Positions 35,281-47,492 of a DNA stretch of 64,000 nucleotides are shown one piece after another (within the stretch, counting starts at the first letter, position 1; each line of letters begins with the position of its first letter). A model generated the notes under the pieces. It saw nothing but the letters and a program-made list of their open reading frames with translations. It was not told where the DNA came from and made no database searches. Made by a program: the position numbers and the translations under genes. The stretch comes from Fasciolopsis buskii. Its lineage: Eukaryota; Platyhelminthes; Trematoda; Plagiorchiida; Fasciolidae. The DNA is taken from contig LUCM01004654.1 in NCBI GenBank assembly GCA_008360955.1, positions 59,280 through 123,279 of the forward strand. The letters are read 5' to 3'.

Positions 35281-35580
35281 CTACATGCAAGTCACATGAT
35301 TCAAACCGATATAGCTTTATGCTGGTCTGAGTCGACGAACAACCAATGAGAACCGTCGTTAAATCCAAACATTCCACGAAGGCGAATGGACAAAACGTAT
35401 TCCACCAATCGGGATATTTCCAACCTCGTATACAAACACGTGAGCCATAGGCGCAACTCGAATATGTTTCTCTTCTGTGATGATCTCGTTGACTTCATTC
35501 GCGTGCCTTGGGTCCCAGCCAGTTTGGTGCTTGCTGACAATTCTTATCCGTTGGTTGCCGTGACGGACCGAATTTCGTAC
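35281..35580 (-). pseudogene. OTU-like protease module relic, copy 1
   Basis: About 80% identical by eye to 47190-47492 and homologous to the open frame at 60761-61015. On minus, one frame includes RLRGMFGFNDGSHWLFV and then DSDQHKAIS before a stop. The GSHW/FV motif aligns without gaps to GYYWPVV of the 60.8-kb copy. In OTU cysteine proteases the catalytic histidine sits in such an H-[YW] strand near the C-terminus. The N-terminal catalytic part is not seen. Relative to copy 2 there is a 12-base insertion (near 35425). The Ulp1/SENP class, which also has an HW motif, is the main alternative. Confidence 0.35.
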
Positions 35581-38500
35581 AGTTATTTCATATCTGAATG
35601 TTACATTTATTGATAAAGCTGACCTTCAGAATGGGGCTTTGTTGCCTACAAATGCTGCCTATCAATTCCATTAATCAGAGTGATGTGACAGCCAATGTCT
35701 AGAGCACACGATCCAGTTAACAATCTTTCACTAAAATAATTTTTTTCAGTCTTCTTTCCATATCTCTGTCATATTTATATTCTTAGGCATTTGCATTTTG
35801 AAGCAATGTATTGCTAATGCCAATGCTCCAGAGCTGATTTCAAATAAAGGAAGTTATGCCACCCAAAATCCGGTTCGTTTCATCATTCGTTTGAGTCACA
35901 TTAAGAGTTCGTACTGGATATTCCAAAACTCATCTAACGTAAGACCAATTCCTGTATACATTTGGTGGGACAGAAATATGTCGTAGCACAAAGGTGATCT
36001 CATCAGGTATGCGTGACCGGAATTCTTCTGTCTAGTCAACCTTATGCTTAAGAACCGCGTAATTCATTCTACATTAGAATTGTAAGAATGGTCGGTAGTT
36101 AAAGGAATTACACGTGGATTCTTCAAAAGTGTTCCATCGACACTTTCTTTCGTGCGTCCGATGTGCATTAGTGTCGGAATATTTTATTCCAGCATAACAG
36201 AGCGAATGTTAGCACAAGAATTATGAATCTAATAAATTTACAGTTTACGAATAGAACAAAAAAGATCCCATTCGAAAGTGAGGACCCCATTGGAGAACAA
36301 CCGTGACATTACCAGTTAAGTGACAAAATCGAATGGCTTATATTGGGCTTCAGTAATGAATACTCATTGGTCGGTCCTTCTGCTGGCTGATTTGGTCGGG
36401 CGTTACTGGTTGACTTTCTCATGCGGCGTTTTCGCTCACATTATCGATTGACGCAACCGATATGATTTTGCTAAATAAGTGATGATCTTTTCTCAGAGTG
36501 TTGAATAAACCGATTCAAAATCCGTTAGCCTTATACATTGTGAAATCCAAACAGTAACCGTATTGATCAGACGTTTGCCAATTTCTGCGTTGACTGACGG
36601 TGGACAGACGATTAGGATCACGGTGTACATAACTGGATTTTTGTGAATTTCAGTCCTCCCCTTTGTTAACACCCTCCATGGGTGACCTCGATCAGGCAGT
36701 AAAGATGGACTGCCGAGCTGGTGTCGCAAAAGTTGGCTTGCTGGTAATCGATATCGAATTGCGGTTGGACGACAGAAATGAAACAAGGCTAATCAGGTGA
36801 ACGAACTAGCACCCGTGTTGGCATTTCAGTCACAAAATAAAATCTCTCGCTTATAAACTATAGATGGGCTACAAACAGTTGGGTAACTAGTTTGGAAAGT
36901 TTGCCGAGAATGTCATCCAGATGACGACAATTAGCACTAACTGATGAATGGAGGAGCTTCTTACGAAAGAATGTGTAATGGAAGGCGAAACGTGTCGAGG
37001 CACGAGAGTGAACCTTTGAAACTTCATCGTGCGGAATATGAGTAGATAACCAGTGGGCCTCCCGTGCGAACGGTTTCACACGAGCAAATGCACGTGACGG
37101 TTTTGGGATGGATAGTTTAGCGGTATGAAAGATAAACCGGGGATATGAGACAGACCTGAAGAAGGATTCTGGAAATGTTCTTTAAAATACGGCAAAGTGA
37201 CCTGCAAACAATGAACGTGAACAGTCGTAAGTACAAATTCGTCCATTCACCCCTTCGCGATGATCGATCCATTCGTCAATTTTCGTAGCTTAAAACAGCA
37301 CATCATTCGCAAAAAAGACGAAAGAAATAGGGTACAAAGTAGGCGGAAGAAAAGCGCGAAAACGAATTGGAATAGTCGAGGGACAGATGGTGATTTGGAA
37401 ACGGTCTAAGTAGTCCCCGTATAGAACGGACAAATGGTTTGATAGGAATTCCCCTACCATGATAGCACCCAGTCACCGGCACAGACGTGACTTTCTAAGA
37501 CCAGACGTTGTAGTCGAAACTATTTGAGTTTCATCTAGTGCACCCAGGGAACCTTTGTGATGCAAATTGTAGAAGGTATTTTGAGAGTTCGAGACGTCGA
37601 AATTGAGTTTCAGAAGAGAGTAATACGAAATGGTTGACGGAAAAATGTCAGTCAAATTCAATCTGAAACATCGTCTGAAGAATACTTTTCACTTTCTCTT
37701 TCGTTTTCACGTAAGCCGAAGATCAGTGCTACGTATAATGAGCAGTGGAAGTTCTATTGTAGTTGCCTTGAGGACCACAAGCTGCTTCTGACTGTTTCCG
37801 TTTGTGCGTTGAACTTCCTCATTAAATCAATCATTCAGATTTTCGTGAGCTTACAGGAGGCATGAACCTTTGGTGCGACGTTTGACTTTCCATGCCTCAA
37901 AAGAACTGTACCAAGAAACGTCTACTTGTCACGTGCTAAGACACATTTACGTATACAATTGATTTTGCCATATTCTTGAATCCCTGAAATGAGGAGAAAC
38001 CGTTGATATTGGTGGATTCGTTTATACCTGGACAGAGTGTCCTATATGCCTGAAACGAGTACTTACAATTTAAAACGGATATTAAACCGTGTCCTAGTGA
38101 CATCCGTGGGCGCAATATGCGTAAAGTCCGGAAAAAGTAATGAAAATCGATTACTTCAAAATGCATCCTACTTTGAGCACATCTCAATCCAGAAGAGCAG
38201 TGAGAATCCACTAATCACGTGGCAGTCCGGGTGAATAACATTGGTGTTTACATCACTTATGAATGAATCGGAGAACCCAATGCAATATGCCATTCATTAG
38301 ATTGTAATTTAAGAAATCGAGCAGTAATCAACCATACATTCGGTAATCAGCATTGAACAAGGTGACAGTCCTGCAGTTACTGACACTGAATACACTCAAG
38401 TGTTCAAACATCGAAATGAATAAGAAATGATTTGGATAAAAGAACCACATTTGACTGATTCTACTATAAATTGTCGATTGCTCGTTTTGAAGGGCAGTGT

Positions 38501-39754
38501 GCTGAATCGAACAACTAACTCTCACCAACGCAAGTTCAGTGAGCGAAACTTCCTCCTCCCGAAATGGAACAGCTAGATTAGGATACGCTAAAAAAAAGGC
38601 TGCGCGTTACTTTCACACTCATTTAATTCCTGCTATCACCGGTTAGCGTGAAAAACAGATGATCGCACTATCAGACCTCATTTACGCTCTATCTGTATCC
38701 CTTTTCTCAACAACACCATTATCTGGGAATTGTTCACAAGAACAAATAATTATATGGACAAAGTTTGATCAACCGCTGCGTTGCCAGTGGGGTCCAGTCT
38801 GATTGCTTTTGCTGAAATGATTGGTGTTTTGTGTGTGTGTGTGTACATGTGTGTGTGTGTGTGCGTGTGTGTGAAATCCCAAGGTATAGATAGATTGGTT
38901 CACTAATTTTTCCGTTTATGTTCAAGAATGAAGTAAGCATCATTCCATGATCATTTATTTACACCTGTGAATGCATTCCTCCTACCATACTTCATGGCAA
39001 GACTTTCCGCTGAATAATAAATGTAAAGAAAATGCACAAGTTGACTGTATATTTGACCGAGATTCGTTTGTGCAACCATTCGGAATCTGCATATTTCCAC
39101 TCTGGATAGGAAGTACCACATGTCAATTGTAGCCACGTTTGCACTCAATTGTTTGATCGTGCATTTAACTTTGTCCAACTGGATACCTATTGACCCGAGG
39201 AATCGCTTTGACCGTTGCACCACAAACATCACCTGTTTGATCAGCTGAGATTCAGGCAGATCTGATTTTGTGCTAGGTTCTCGCAAATGAATGATCATTT
39301 CCCATTCGTTTCCGAACGTCTGATATTTTCCCTTCTCTAGTCTTTGATTGTCTAAGCCTTGTTGCTCACTGCTGAAAGTGTGCTTTCATTTTGCATTTGA
39401 TTATTCATGAGTACGTTTGTTATGCAACTTAGGACCAATTCGTCTTCCGATGGGAACTTATTTGGGAATGTTGGCTTTTTTAGAAAAAAACCAAACAGGA
39501 CAGTATAGGCACATGTTGCTTTGAGAAAAATTTCAAATCGATTGATTTGATCATAAAATGAAATAATGCAACCATAGCAAACTCACTTAGGCTTGAAAAT
39601 AGCTTTGGCCTTGATGAGACAATAGGGTTAAATAGGGATGAACGACGAACGTCCGTTGGCCAGGTTGTAAGATGTGTAAAAAATTAAATTAGCTGATATT
39701 AGCTGTCTTAGAGGATTTACAACAGTCGATGAATTTACTGCTCTCAATAAAATG
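35581..39754. other. no firmly supported gene; GT repeat
   Basis: Minus-strand frames at 36493-36786 and 36858-37079 are 97 and 73 codons long, unrecognised and without convincing splice pairs. An interrupted GT run lies at 38829-38872. No transposon relic is recognised. Confidence 0.45.
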
Positions 39755-39764
39755 TATATAAAAG
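39755..39764 (+). promoter_or_regulatory. TATA-like word TATATAAAAG
   Basis: A good TATA-box match 80 bases upstream of the cysteine-rich open frame. If the exon at 39835 is internal, the match is coincidental. Confidence 0.15.
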
Positions 39765-39834
39765 GCATTTGTCAGAAGGTTACTGCATACATACATTATC
39801 TACGCTAATGGCACTGATTGTGTGACTTACCTAG

Positions 39835-40183
39835 ATCCAACTGCGCTTCGCCAATGTTCCAGTGTCCAACGGGGGAATCAAGTTCAACCCTAGATGCACA
39901 GTCACAAAATGCATGCACGCTTATTTGGGCAGTTTCTCACTTCAACCAAGAAATACCGGAATACGTGAAAAAGTGGAAACCATTAAAACCCGATGGGAAA
40001 TGCACTCATCATTTATTACCAAGTTGTAAAGGTTTGTATTGGATGAGGAACAATCACGTGTCGGAAACAAATTACTCGACATGGTATAGAATGGAAGTTA
40101 GAACATGTGAAACTTGTCTGAAGAAACCCAAGTTTCCAGATTGTTCGCATATTGACAGAATCCAATCCAATAAATATTATTGA
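39835..40183 (+). CDS. candidate terminal exon, cysteine-rich
   Basis: An acceptor (GTGTGACTTACCTAG) opens a 349-base frame starting with one base that completes a codon and ending at TGA (40181-40183). It encodes 115 residues with eight cysteines: NC, QC, AC, KC, SC, then TCETC and DC near the end. NYST and NHVS give possible N-glycosylation sites. An AATAAA overlaps the last codons (40169). The start phase matches the end phase of 20921-21036 on the same strand, so this may be the last exon of that secreted protein, across an intron of about 18.8 kb. The alternative is a separate gene or a chance frame. No family is recognised. Confidence 0.35.
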
Positions 40184-40899
40184 AAAAAAACATCACAAAT
40201 AATGAAACGAATCCGCGAAAGGACTTTTAAACGCGTTTCTTTGATAAGCAGGCAAGAGTAAAAAGAAAATCACTAGGGCTAAAAAAGAAAACAGATGGCT
40301 GAATTACCCGAAGCCTATCCTGTAACAAGTTACTCTTTGGTGCTATTCGACATTTTTGGAACCATGACATGCACAATTCAAATCTCGCTCGACAATGATC
40401 TTCATTGATTTGACACAGCCTACGCCCGATACAAGATAGATCAAACTGTTCGGCTCGCCGGGAAACAAATTGCCGGTATTTCCAGCTAAACAAACACGAA
40501 CTGTTGTGGAAATCGTTAAGCATACCGTGGTTGAGATAGAACAACATCAGTATGTGGCTGAATGAAGTGTTTCAGTGTTCATTGATGCTTAGAGCAATCA
40601 AAAAGTGCGAGCCGCTCAGTGAAATTGTCTGCACATGCTTTTGTCTAGTTACGTCCTTCGTCTCTTGTCGGTGAAGTAATCAGAGAGCCAATTCAAACTG
40701 GAACTAAGGCAATCAAAAATTTCCCGTATGCAAATGGATTCCAGAATTAGAACGAAGTTTCGTGGTTTCGGACATATATGGTAGAGATTTCAAAGGTGAA
40801 ACTAAAATTTTCTGTAAAGCATTAAGTTAGACAAACCAAACATGCATACAGAGCCTGTCACTTATGAAGTTGGATTGCAACCGGCAGACCGGAGCATAT
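40184..40899. other. no supported gene
   Basis: A 106-codon minus frame at 40227-40547 is unrecognised. No repeat is seen. Confidence 0.45.
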
Positions 40900-41290
40900 A
40901 TATATATGCAGTAAGTAGTAATTGGATGAGCGAACAAAATTTGCCCGGGAGCACACGACCGGTTTCGCGGTTATTGTCGCTCGTCAGGTATGTGTACCCG
41001 ATGCTCTCTTGTCCAAACATCCACATACTTGTACACTCCGAATTGATATGTCTTAGCAAAATCGAATCTGTAGCATCAGGAGTGTGCATGGAAGCTCTTC
41101 GTCGAAGAGTCAACAGAAGAACCACAACTGTGATTCGTTGACAATTCTTTGTTAGTTGGGCTGAGCCAACCTTAGGAACGAGGGCAGAATCACAGTTGTG
41201 ATTCTTCTATGGACTCTTCGACGAAGAGCTTCCATGAACACTCCTGATGCTACAGATTCGATTCTGTTAAGACATATATATATATATTTG
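40900..41290 (+). mobile_element. foldback-type element with long inverted repeat, copy 3
   Basis: AT repeats bound the element. A 5' module (AACAAAATTTGCCCGGGAGC through TCTTGTCCAAACATCC) is followed by two near-identical inverted arms of 88 bp, 41049-41136 and 41187-41274, separated by 50 bp. The arms begin TGTCTTAGC and TGTCTTAAC (the latter on minus) and meet at GTGATTC. Transcripts would fold into a long hairpin. The structure matches copy 1 at 18780 but is better preserved. It has no ORF, so I infer a non-autonomous DNA transposon or foldback element. The hairpin could also be a source of small RNAs. Confidence 0.8.
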
Positions 41291-42153
41291 GAGGCGTAAG
41301 ATGGGACCTGGAACTCGGTTTTGGGTTCAACTAACAGTAGAAATGCCTGTTTTGGGAATTACTTTCATGCCACTCAGTTGGGTACTCATAGCGAGCGGGG
41401 ACCGGTTTCAGTGCGCCAGATATTTACTTGGCCCATGTCGTGACACATGGATGATCAAGATACTGACGCGTGATTTGTCGACTTTGAGCGGTCGATTTCA
41501 CTGCATACTGTACTAGCTAAAAGACTACTGCCTGGAATGCACAATATCCCAGTGGAAAAACTAAAGGTAGAAGAATATTCCCGGGAAAAATCATGAACTT
41601 ACCTTTCCCACTAATACGTGATGTTCGAGCGAGGCTGAGAAGTATAGTTTATCACCATGGTATCAAGTTGGTTTTGTTACTAAATAAATGTGTTGTCTTT
41701 TTGATAAAAATCTTTTTTGGAACATGTTCAATTAAACACTTAGAAAAACCCACGTCCCGGCCAAAATATGTCAATATAGAATGGAACATAAACATTGGTG
41801 ATCGGTGCATACAATTCAATGACGAGGTGACAGTTCTTCGGAACCGTGTCCAGCCATAAACTATGATAGCAGTTTGACTGAACCGCTTGACTTTTATATG
41901 GAATGGCCTGATTGTTTGATATTTTACATACGCTGCATGCGGCAGTGGACACGTAAGTTTCATTGGCAGACATTCATGGTTTCAGTCCAGGTTGGCAAAA
42001 CGCACAAGGTAGAATGTGATCTAGCGAAGAGGGAGTATATTAATGCCAGTCGTGAGTACCATTATGAATAAAGTCATTTCATTTGTCTTTATTTGAACAA
42101 CTACCAGTTTGCATTGTTTTTGAAAAGCAGTTCGCATTCAATTAGAAGTCGAA
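41291..42153. other. unassigned; several competing open frames
   Basis: Plus frames 41593-41859 and 41874-42071 and a minus frame 41652-41963 overlap; each looks mildly protein-like and none has a motif. The plus frame at 41874 includes GTAAGT and CAG signals 39 bases apart (41953-41991), which could be a very short intron, but the phases do not join. Confidence 0.4.
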
Positions 42154-42729
42154 CTACAGACGGTGGAAGCACCAGTGCCGGTTCTGGAACTGCCACTTCG
42201 GATTTAGATAGTTGTATATTTGCCAAAATAACTCCAACCCCGGCCAATGCAGATGAATACAATTAAAAAAACATAATTCCAAATCGTTCGAGGATTTTTT
42301 GCATGACACTCGTTTGTACGTTAACGAGATAGAAATATCATTGTCGTAGTAGCTTTCGGTCAGTGGCAAATTAACGAGTCCACGCGAATCTGATTGTTTA
42401 GGTGCGCTAACGACGAACCCGTGTCGAGGCTTGTCACGTGATTTGCTCGTGAACTCATATCGATGGGCCACCTTGGTCGGGGCCAATCGACATAAACCAA
42501 ATTTGCTACCGTGCACGACTTGGTGGCGAATTCCATTCATGATGTCACATGGGTGTGCTGTGGTCCGAGGCTTTGTCATGCCGTTTTCTACGTATGCTAC
42601 ACCGATGTTTTCATTGACCGAGCCTCGGCTCACAAGGCATTCTTGTTGCAACCTTGCAGATTCGATGAGTTTCACCACCGCGGAAGAACACTGTCCCCTA
42701 TACCAATGCATCAGGCTATTCGCAGTCAG
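42154..42729 (-). CDS. candidate terminal exon, longest non-repetitive ORF
   Basis: On minus, a strong acceptor (TTGTTTTTATTTCCAG, AG complement at 42730-42731) opens a frame of 191 codons to a stop at 42154; the frame stays open 13 codons upstream to an ATG at 42768. Segments such as SAVVKLIESARLQQECLVSR and FTSKSRDKPRHGFVVSAP look protein-like. No catalytic motif or family is recognised. Two overlapping plus-strand frames (42431-42739 and 42511-42864) compete. A frame this long is only mildly surprising in 64 kb, so the call rests mainly on length plus the acceptor. Confidence 0.3.
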   Translation of the reverse strand: MTANSLMHWYRGQCSSAVVKLIESARLQQECLVSRGSVNENIGVAYVENGMTKPRTTAHPCDIMNGIRHQVVHGSKFGLCRLAPTKVAHRYEFTSKSRDKPRHGFVVSAPKQSDSRGLVNLPLTESYYDNDISISLTYKRVSCKKSSNDLELCFFNCIHLHWPGLELFWQIYNYLNPKWQFQNRHWCFHRL

Positions 42730-43351
42730 CTGGAAATAAAAACAATCAAATTTACCGAAGTCGGACAAAGTGAATGGGGACTTTTAGAATGCACTCAACA
42801 ACTTAAAACTATCTGGTCCGATAACTCTGATCGTCCCATGTTGAAACAAATCTGTCCTGGATGAGAGCCCAAACAAGTAAGCCAAAGTCAGTTAACCGAC
42901 AAAAGCATTTGAGTTTTCGATGAAGTAGGAACATATCTGATTGGCTAAATGAAAGACAAGGCTTGGGGTTAATTGCTTCTTTTTTGTTTTGACTGACTCC
43001 CGTACGGATTCCGCTCTCAGTGCACAAACCCTACGTCTTCCGGCCAACTCTGCACTCGGAAAGCAGCAGACTTGAGTTTCGCTCCAGCTGGATCTCATCC
43101 GCGGTGTGTACACGTCATCATACCCATGAGTTGAGCCTAAGCCCCTTTGCATGTGAAGAGTGCCTTTAAATTACAGACAGTCGATTCAACTGTGAACGTT
43201 TTCTATCAACATTTTGCACTTTTGGTCAACCGTTCGGTTTCAGACTGGCTGAATTTTGCGACCAGTCAGCTTTGATGGTAACTGGACCAACTGAGCTCGA
43301 GCGATTTGGCTAGTTGATCGAGTAAATTTCCGTTTGATATATAACCATTTA
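42730..43351. other. no supported gene
   Basis: Contains the upstream side of the minus-strand candidate and an unrecognised 86-codon minus frame at 42892-43152. Confidence 0.45.
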
Positions 43352-43455
43352 CATGAAATAATTTACCATACGTTTTGAATGCTTAACACGCCATTAAAAA
43401 AACCATGAAAGCACCACATAGTTGTTTCATCCCTGTTAGGAATCACCGGTAAATG
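43352..43455 (-). mobile_element. SINE family 2, body fragment
   Basis: CATGAAATAATTTACCATA, ACCATGAAAGCACCAC and GTTGTTTCATCCCTGTTAGG match the body and end of the copy at 12786-12985, in order. The tRNA-like head is absent. The 5'-truncated form is typical of LINE-mediated insertion. Confidence 0.65.
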
Positions 43456-46400
43456 ACCATTTTGTTTGTTTTATTTCGATGAAACCGAGATTGGAGTGCC
43501 ATTTTTCTGATCACGCTGAAATAGGTAAGTGACTAAGCGTGAATAATTCAACCTGAGTTACGTCGTTCTTGTATTTCGTTGCATGTCTGGATTAGGCAGA
43601 CATTTTGATGAAAACATCATTTCTCATCCAATGTATGAAAACCACGCACATCTATCATGAACCCTGGTAACTAAAACAGCCCACAGATATGTGACTGACC
43701 ACTTAATTAGGTTATCTGGCCACATGTATTACCTTCAAAACGTTTCCAGACACATGACGTACCCGGCGTGCAGTGTGGGTGATCGCATTGACCCAGACAA
43801 TTATGAATTATTTGATGTAAACAAGACATGCCAGTGACTACTGCGTGACGATGTGCCATCTAAGAGTACCCCAATGAGACCAACCGGATGAAGATTGAGT
43901 CACTCACATTAGGATTAGGGCCACGATGTTGCGAATTACATCAGGTCGTTGGATTCAGATTTTGGTTTATTGGTGTTAAGTTGAATTGGTAGCTTGCAAA
44001 AACGTATAATGGCTGACGAAAAAAAGTTAATTTGATTGATCGAGAATAAACATAACTAAGGGAGCTAATCCCATGATACGGAGTCAGTTGGCTAATCGTC
44101 TATGGCTTTATGCTGTATGAGATCTTCATTTTGGTTCAGTTTCTATACAACCATTAACTTCGAATCAGCGTGCTATGCCTTTGGTTGGTGTATTTCAACG
44201 CCTAACAATAGTGACACAAAAATTCAAGAAACCCAAGCACTTCCAATGCAAAGGACCCACAGACTGGGGTGTTTTCTCTCATGGCTTTAAGTTTCCAACC
44301 ATTGTTTGGGCATGTTTGGTGGACCTCAACTAGGTAGTCCAACTTGACCCTTTAGTTTACATACGCTTCCATCACACCATGGACCTACTACCTAAGCCCG
44401 CGGGCAAGCATAGCTCATATTTTATTCTAGGTCTAACCGTGTCAATGCTGATGGGATTCTATTTCACAACATTCCTGCACTTATATGAAAGAATCATTGA
44501 ACACCCGCAAACAGTCACTGCACGTACTCTACCATAAACAGTCACCTTTTTGAACCGTTTATTAGGTTCGATCTTACTGGTGCATTGAGCAATCGACTTC
44601 TGACCAATGAGCGGACGTCACGTGGACGTCACAAATCGTTCAAATTGTTAGACCCAAATCAAGTCCTCCGTTCACGTTGCGGCATTTCGTAAGAGAATCC
44701 GAACGGAGTTAACGGCATAAGTAACAAAAAATTTCTCTACTCAGCCCAACTTCTTCCGTGTAACAGTAAGGTTAGACGAATAGGCAATCCACTATTGTGG
44801 CAATGACATACATATTCAAGGGTTAGATCACAATATCTCACAATTATCTAATAGTCTGGTTGAATTTATGAACCGCTTTTGAGCTACTTGGACTGGAATC
44901 GGTAAGAATGTGGACCGAAAATCGACTTAAAATATACTCTCACGGTTGGACGATTTTCGGGCTCAGCAGAAATGCGCTGCCAGGACTGCCAACATGTTTT
45001 GTACCAGAAAAATGGCCTGCCTCATCCAGTCGTCGGAAAATCTTCTTGGGTATCATGTTCACATGTTTTGAACCACCTCAACTAGATGGTGCTTACTGGT
45101 TCCGATTTGCAGTTGGACTCCTCCTGCGTAGACGAGATTTGATCAGCCGGCGGTACCCACATTATTTAGTCGATATTACCTGCCGCCTGCTGTCTAGGCG
45201 CGCACACTCCTAAAACATTGATATCGCTGAAAGACCTAGACTCCCGACAGTTTAACTTGGCGTAAGTTCAAACTCAATACCAGGCCCCGTACGCCTCTCA
45301 CCCGGTAAATAAAACGGAAATCACAAACCGATTTTTCAACCTATGTTTGTACCGCCTCCCATTGCGTGACAAGACACATTTACGCTGCCACAGGAAGCAA
45401 TCTACATCAGAAGAGTTTTCAACAATGGGTAAAACAGTGCAGCAGAACACTAGAGTGACAGATTGTGCAACATTGCAAATAGACAGTTAATCAATGGACA
45501 TTGAACAGTGCACCCCGCTGCTTTATTGTCGTGTGCTGCAGTGATTGCACGTTCGTGTTCTGTCAGGGTTTCACTTGAAACCCGAAGTGAACACCGAAGC
45601 GATGAATCTCGACTTACTAGACAACCCGCTAGGACTTGGCAACTGACTGTGCATGAAAAGGATATAATCCAGTTCTAATTTTGTAGGTATTCGTCTGTCC
45701 ACCTGGAGACCAGGATAATAAATCATTACCTAAGGATAAATCAGTTTGAATTACATAACTTTTATCTGGGATGAGTCTAATTCAGAAAAAAAACGGTCAG
45801 GACTGGGATCGCCTATTTATTCCGCTCGTTGATGTGATCAGAAAAGGTAGACATGCATGAAAATGTGTCCCAGAAAATGTGTTGCTACTGGTTTTCTATT
45901 TTTTCTTGCCAATGTGACCGTATTTATGCGCTTCTATCACTCACGGTCAAATATAGTCAATCATATCTTTTGCAACAATCGATAATTTGAGCGAAAACAC
46001 CGCATGAGAAAGTCAATAAATAGTGCGCGATCAAATCAACCAACACGAGAATCGACCAATGTGTGTTGTTTACTGAAGCCCAGTAGGAGCCACTCGATTT
46101 TGCCTACTGCGGCGACTGTTTGTGTCTGTTCCTCTCGGATCTAGTCGGGATGGGCGATAGAATCGATCGAGGAGTGACGAGTCGAATGCAGAACAGGCGT
46201 CTGTTCTTCGTTTTTATCTTTTATAACATTATCAACTCACCCCAAATCCATATAGGAGATCGCTAATGGGCTTGTGCATTTATAGTTTATTTCTCAAACA
46301 CCGAATGTGAGTGGATGAACAGTTGGGATTCAGAAAAGAAGGAAATAAAAAAATCCCAATCACTTCTTCAAGTCCAGAAATTTTGGGCCGCAGGTCGTAA

Positions 46401-47189
46401 AACACGTGGACCGATGGTTGAAAAATCGGGTTGGTTGTTGCGTAACTTTACCAAGTTCTTCGGAACAACTTTACTGCGGGCGAATTTCAAAAATATACAG
46501 CATATACGGCAAAAACAGCGTTTCATGTAGAATTTTATGTGATTTTCAAACCAGTCTGAAGAAAGATTGTCCGTGATAGCCGAGACATAGCCAAATTACC
46601 AACTAATCCGACTGGGCTTTGTTATTGAGCAATAACATTTAACATGAAGTCAATGTCCATCTGCTTAGCTCACATTCAAAGGCCTCCGTGTGTGAAACCT
46701 AACTGGGTCAGTGCATTCGCCCGGCAGGCGGAACGTTCAAGGTTCGATTTTGGCTGTCCATCGCTGAACGTGTGAATGCGGCTGTTTCTGTTTGTTTCAA
46801 GATATCTCATGTGAATCTACAACAGGTCGTAATAAATCTCAAAACTACCAGAAAAACTGTCTATATTCAAAATTAACAAGATGTCACAAATCGGCTACTT
46901 TTTCTTTCCTAAGAATAAAAACTTAACTTTGAATACGTTCGTCATTCACCACTGTTACCATTGTTACCACTGTTTCTACTCTATAGTCCAAATGACTATT
47001 GTGTTATGTGTATCAAAATGAATGACATCAGTTTTGAGGTTTGTTAAGGCTATTTGTAAGTCTTTCATAAATACGACATCGACAATGTGTAAATTTCATC
47101 GCCTGCAACTGCAAGAAGTAGATTCGGCCAAAAGAGAATCAAATTCAAGAATGCTTGCAATCCAGTCATTTAAGTCAATCGGTGTGGTG
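43456..47189. other. no firmly supported gene
   Basis: A 101-codon plus frame at 44908-45213 is unrecognised. Near 46705-46765 a tRNA-like GGTTCGATTTTGG follows a box-A-like word but does not fold. No other element is seen. Confidence 0.45.
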
Positions 47190-47492
47190 AGTTTACATGC
47201 AAGCCACGTGATGCACTCCGATACAGCTTCATGCTGATCTGAGTCGACAAACAGCCAACGGGAACTGCAACGACAAACAGTCGTGAAATCCAAACATTCC
47301 ACGAAGGCGAATGGACAAAACGTATTCCACCAGTCGGGATATTTCCAACCTCGTGAGCCATAGATGCGACTCGAATATGTTTCTCTTCTGAGGTGATCTT
47401 CTTGTTGACTTCATTCCCGTAGCTTTGTCTCAGGCAAATTCAGTACTTATCAGTAACTCGTATCCGTTTGGACCTTGACTAACCGAATTCCA
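47190..47492 (-). pseudogene. OTU-like protease module relic, copy 2
   Basis: Shares long near-identical stretches with 35281-35580, for example ACATTCCACGAAGGCGAATG and ACAAAACGTATTCCACCA. On minus, RLRGMFGFHD is in one frame and WLFVDSDQHEAVSECITWLA in another, so at least one frameshift separates them. Here the second frame runs on without the stop seen in copy 1. The copy lacks the N-terminal part. Identity to copy 1 is higher than to the 60.8-kb copy, which implies two duplication times. Confidence 0.35.

Noticed and set aside
36941..36970. CTGATGA followed by CGAAAG, hammerhead-like
   Set aside because: The bases between do not form stem II in the required register, and no PLE sequence is nearby.
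37505..37535. GTAGTCGAAAC, the same word as at the PLE end
   Set aside because: The pairing half of stem II is missing and the flanks do not match the PLE.
41953..41991. 39-bp mini-intron (GTAAGT ... TCCAG)
   Set aside because: Splicing would introduce a stop downstream, whereas the unspliced frame stays open.
42431..42864. Two plus-strand frames of 102 and 117 codons
   Set aside because: They overlap the longer minus-strand frame and each other, with no motif or good acceptor.
46705..46765. tRNA-like segment with GGTTCGATTTTGG
   Set aside because: No cloverleaf can be formed and no SINE body follows.
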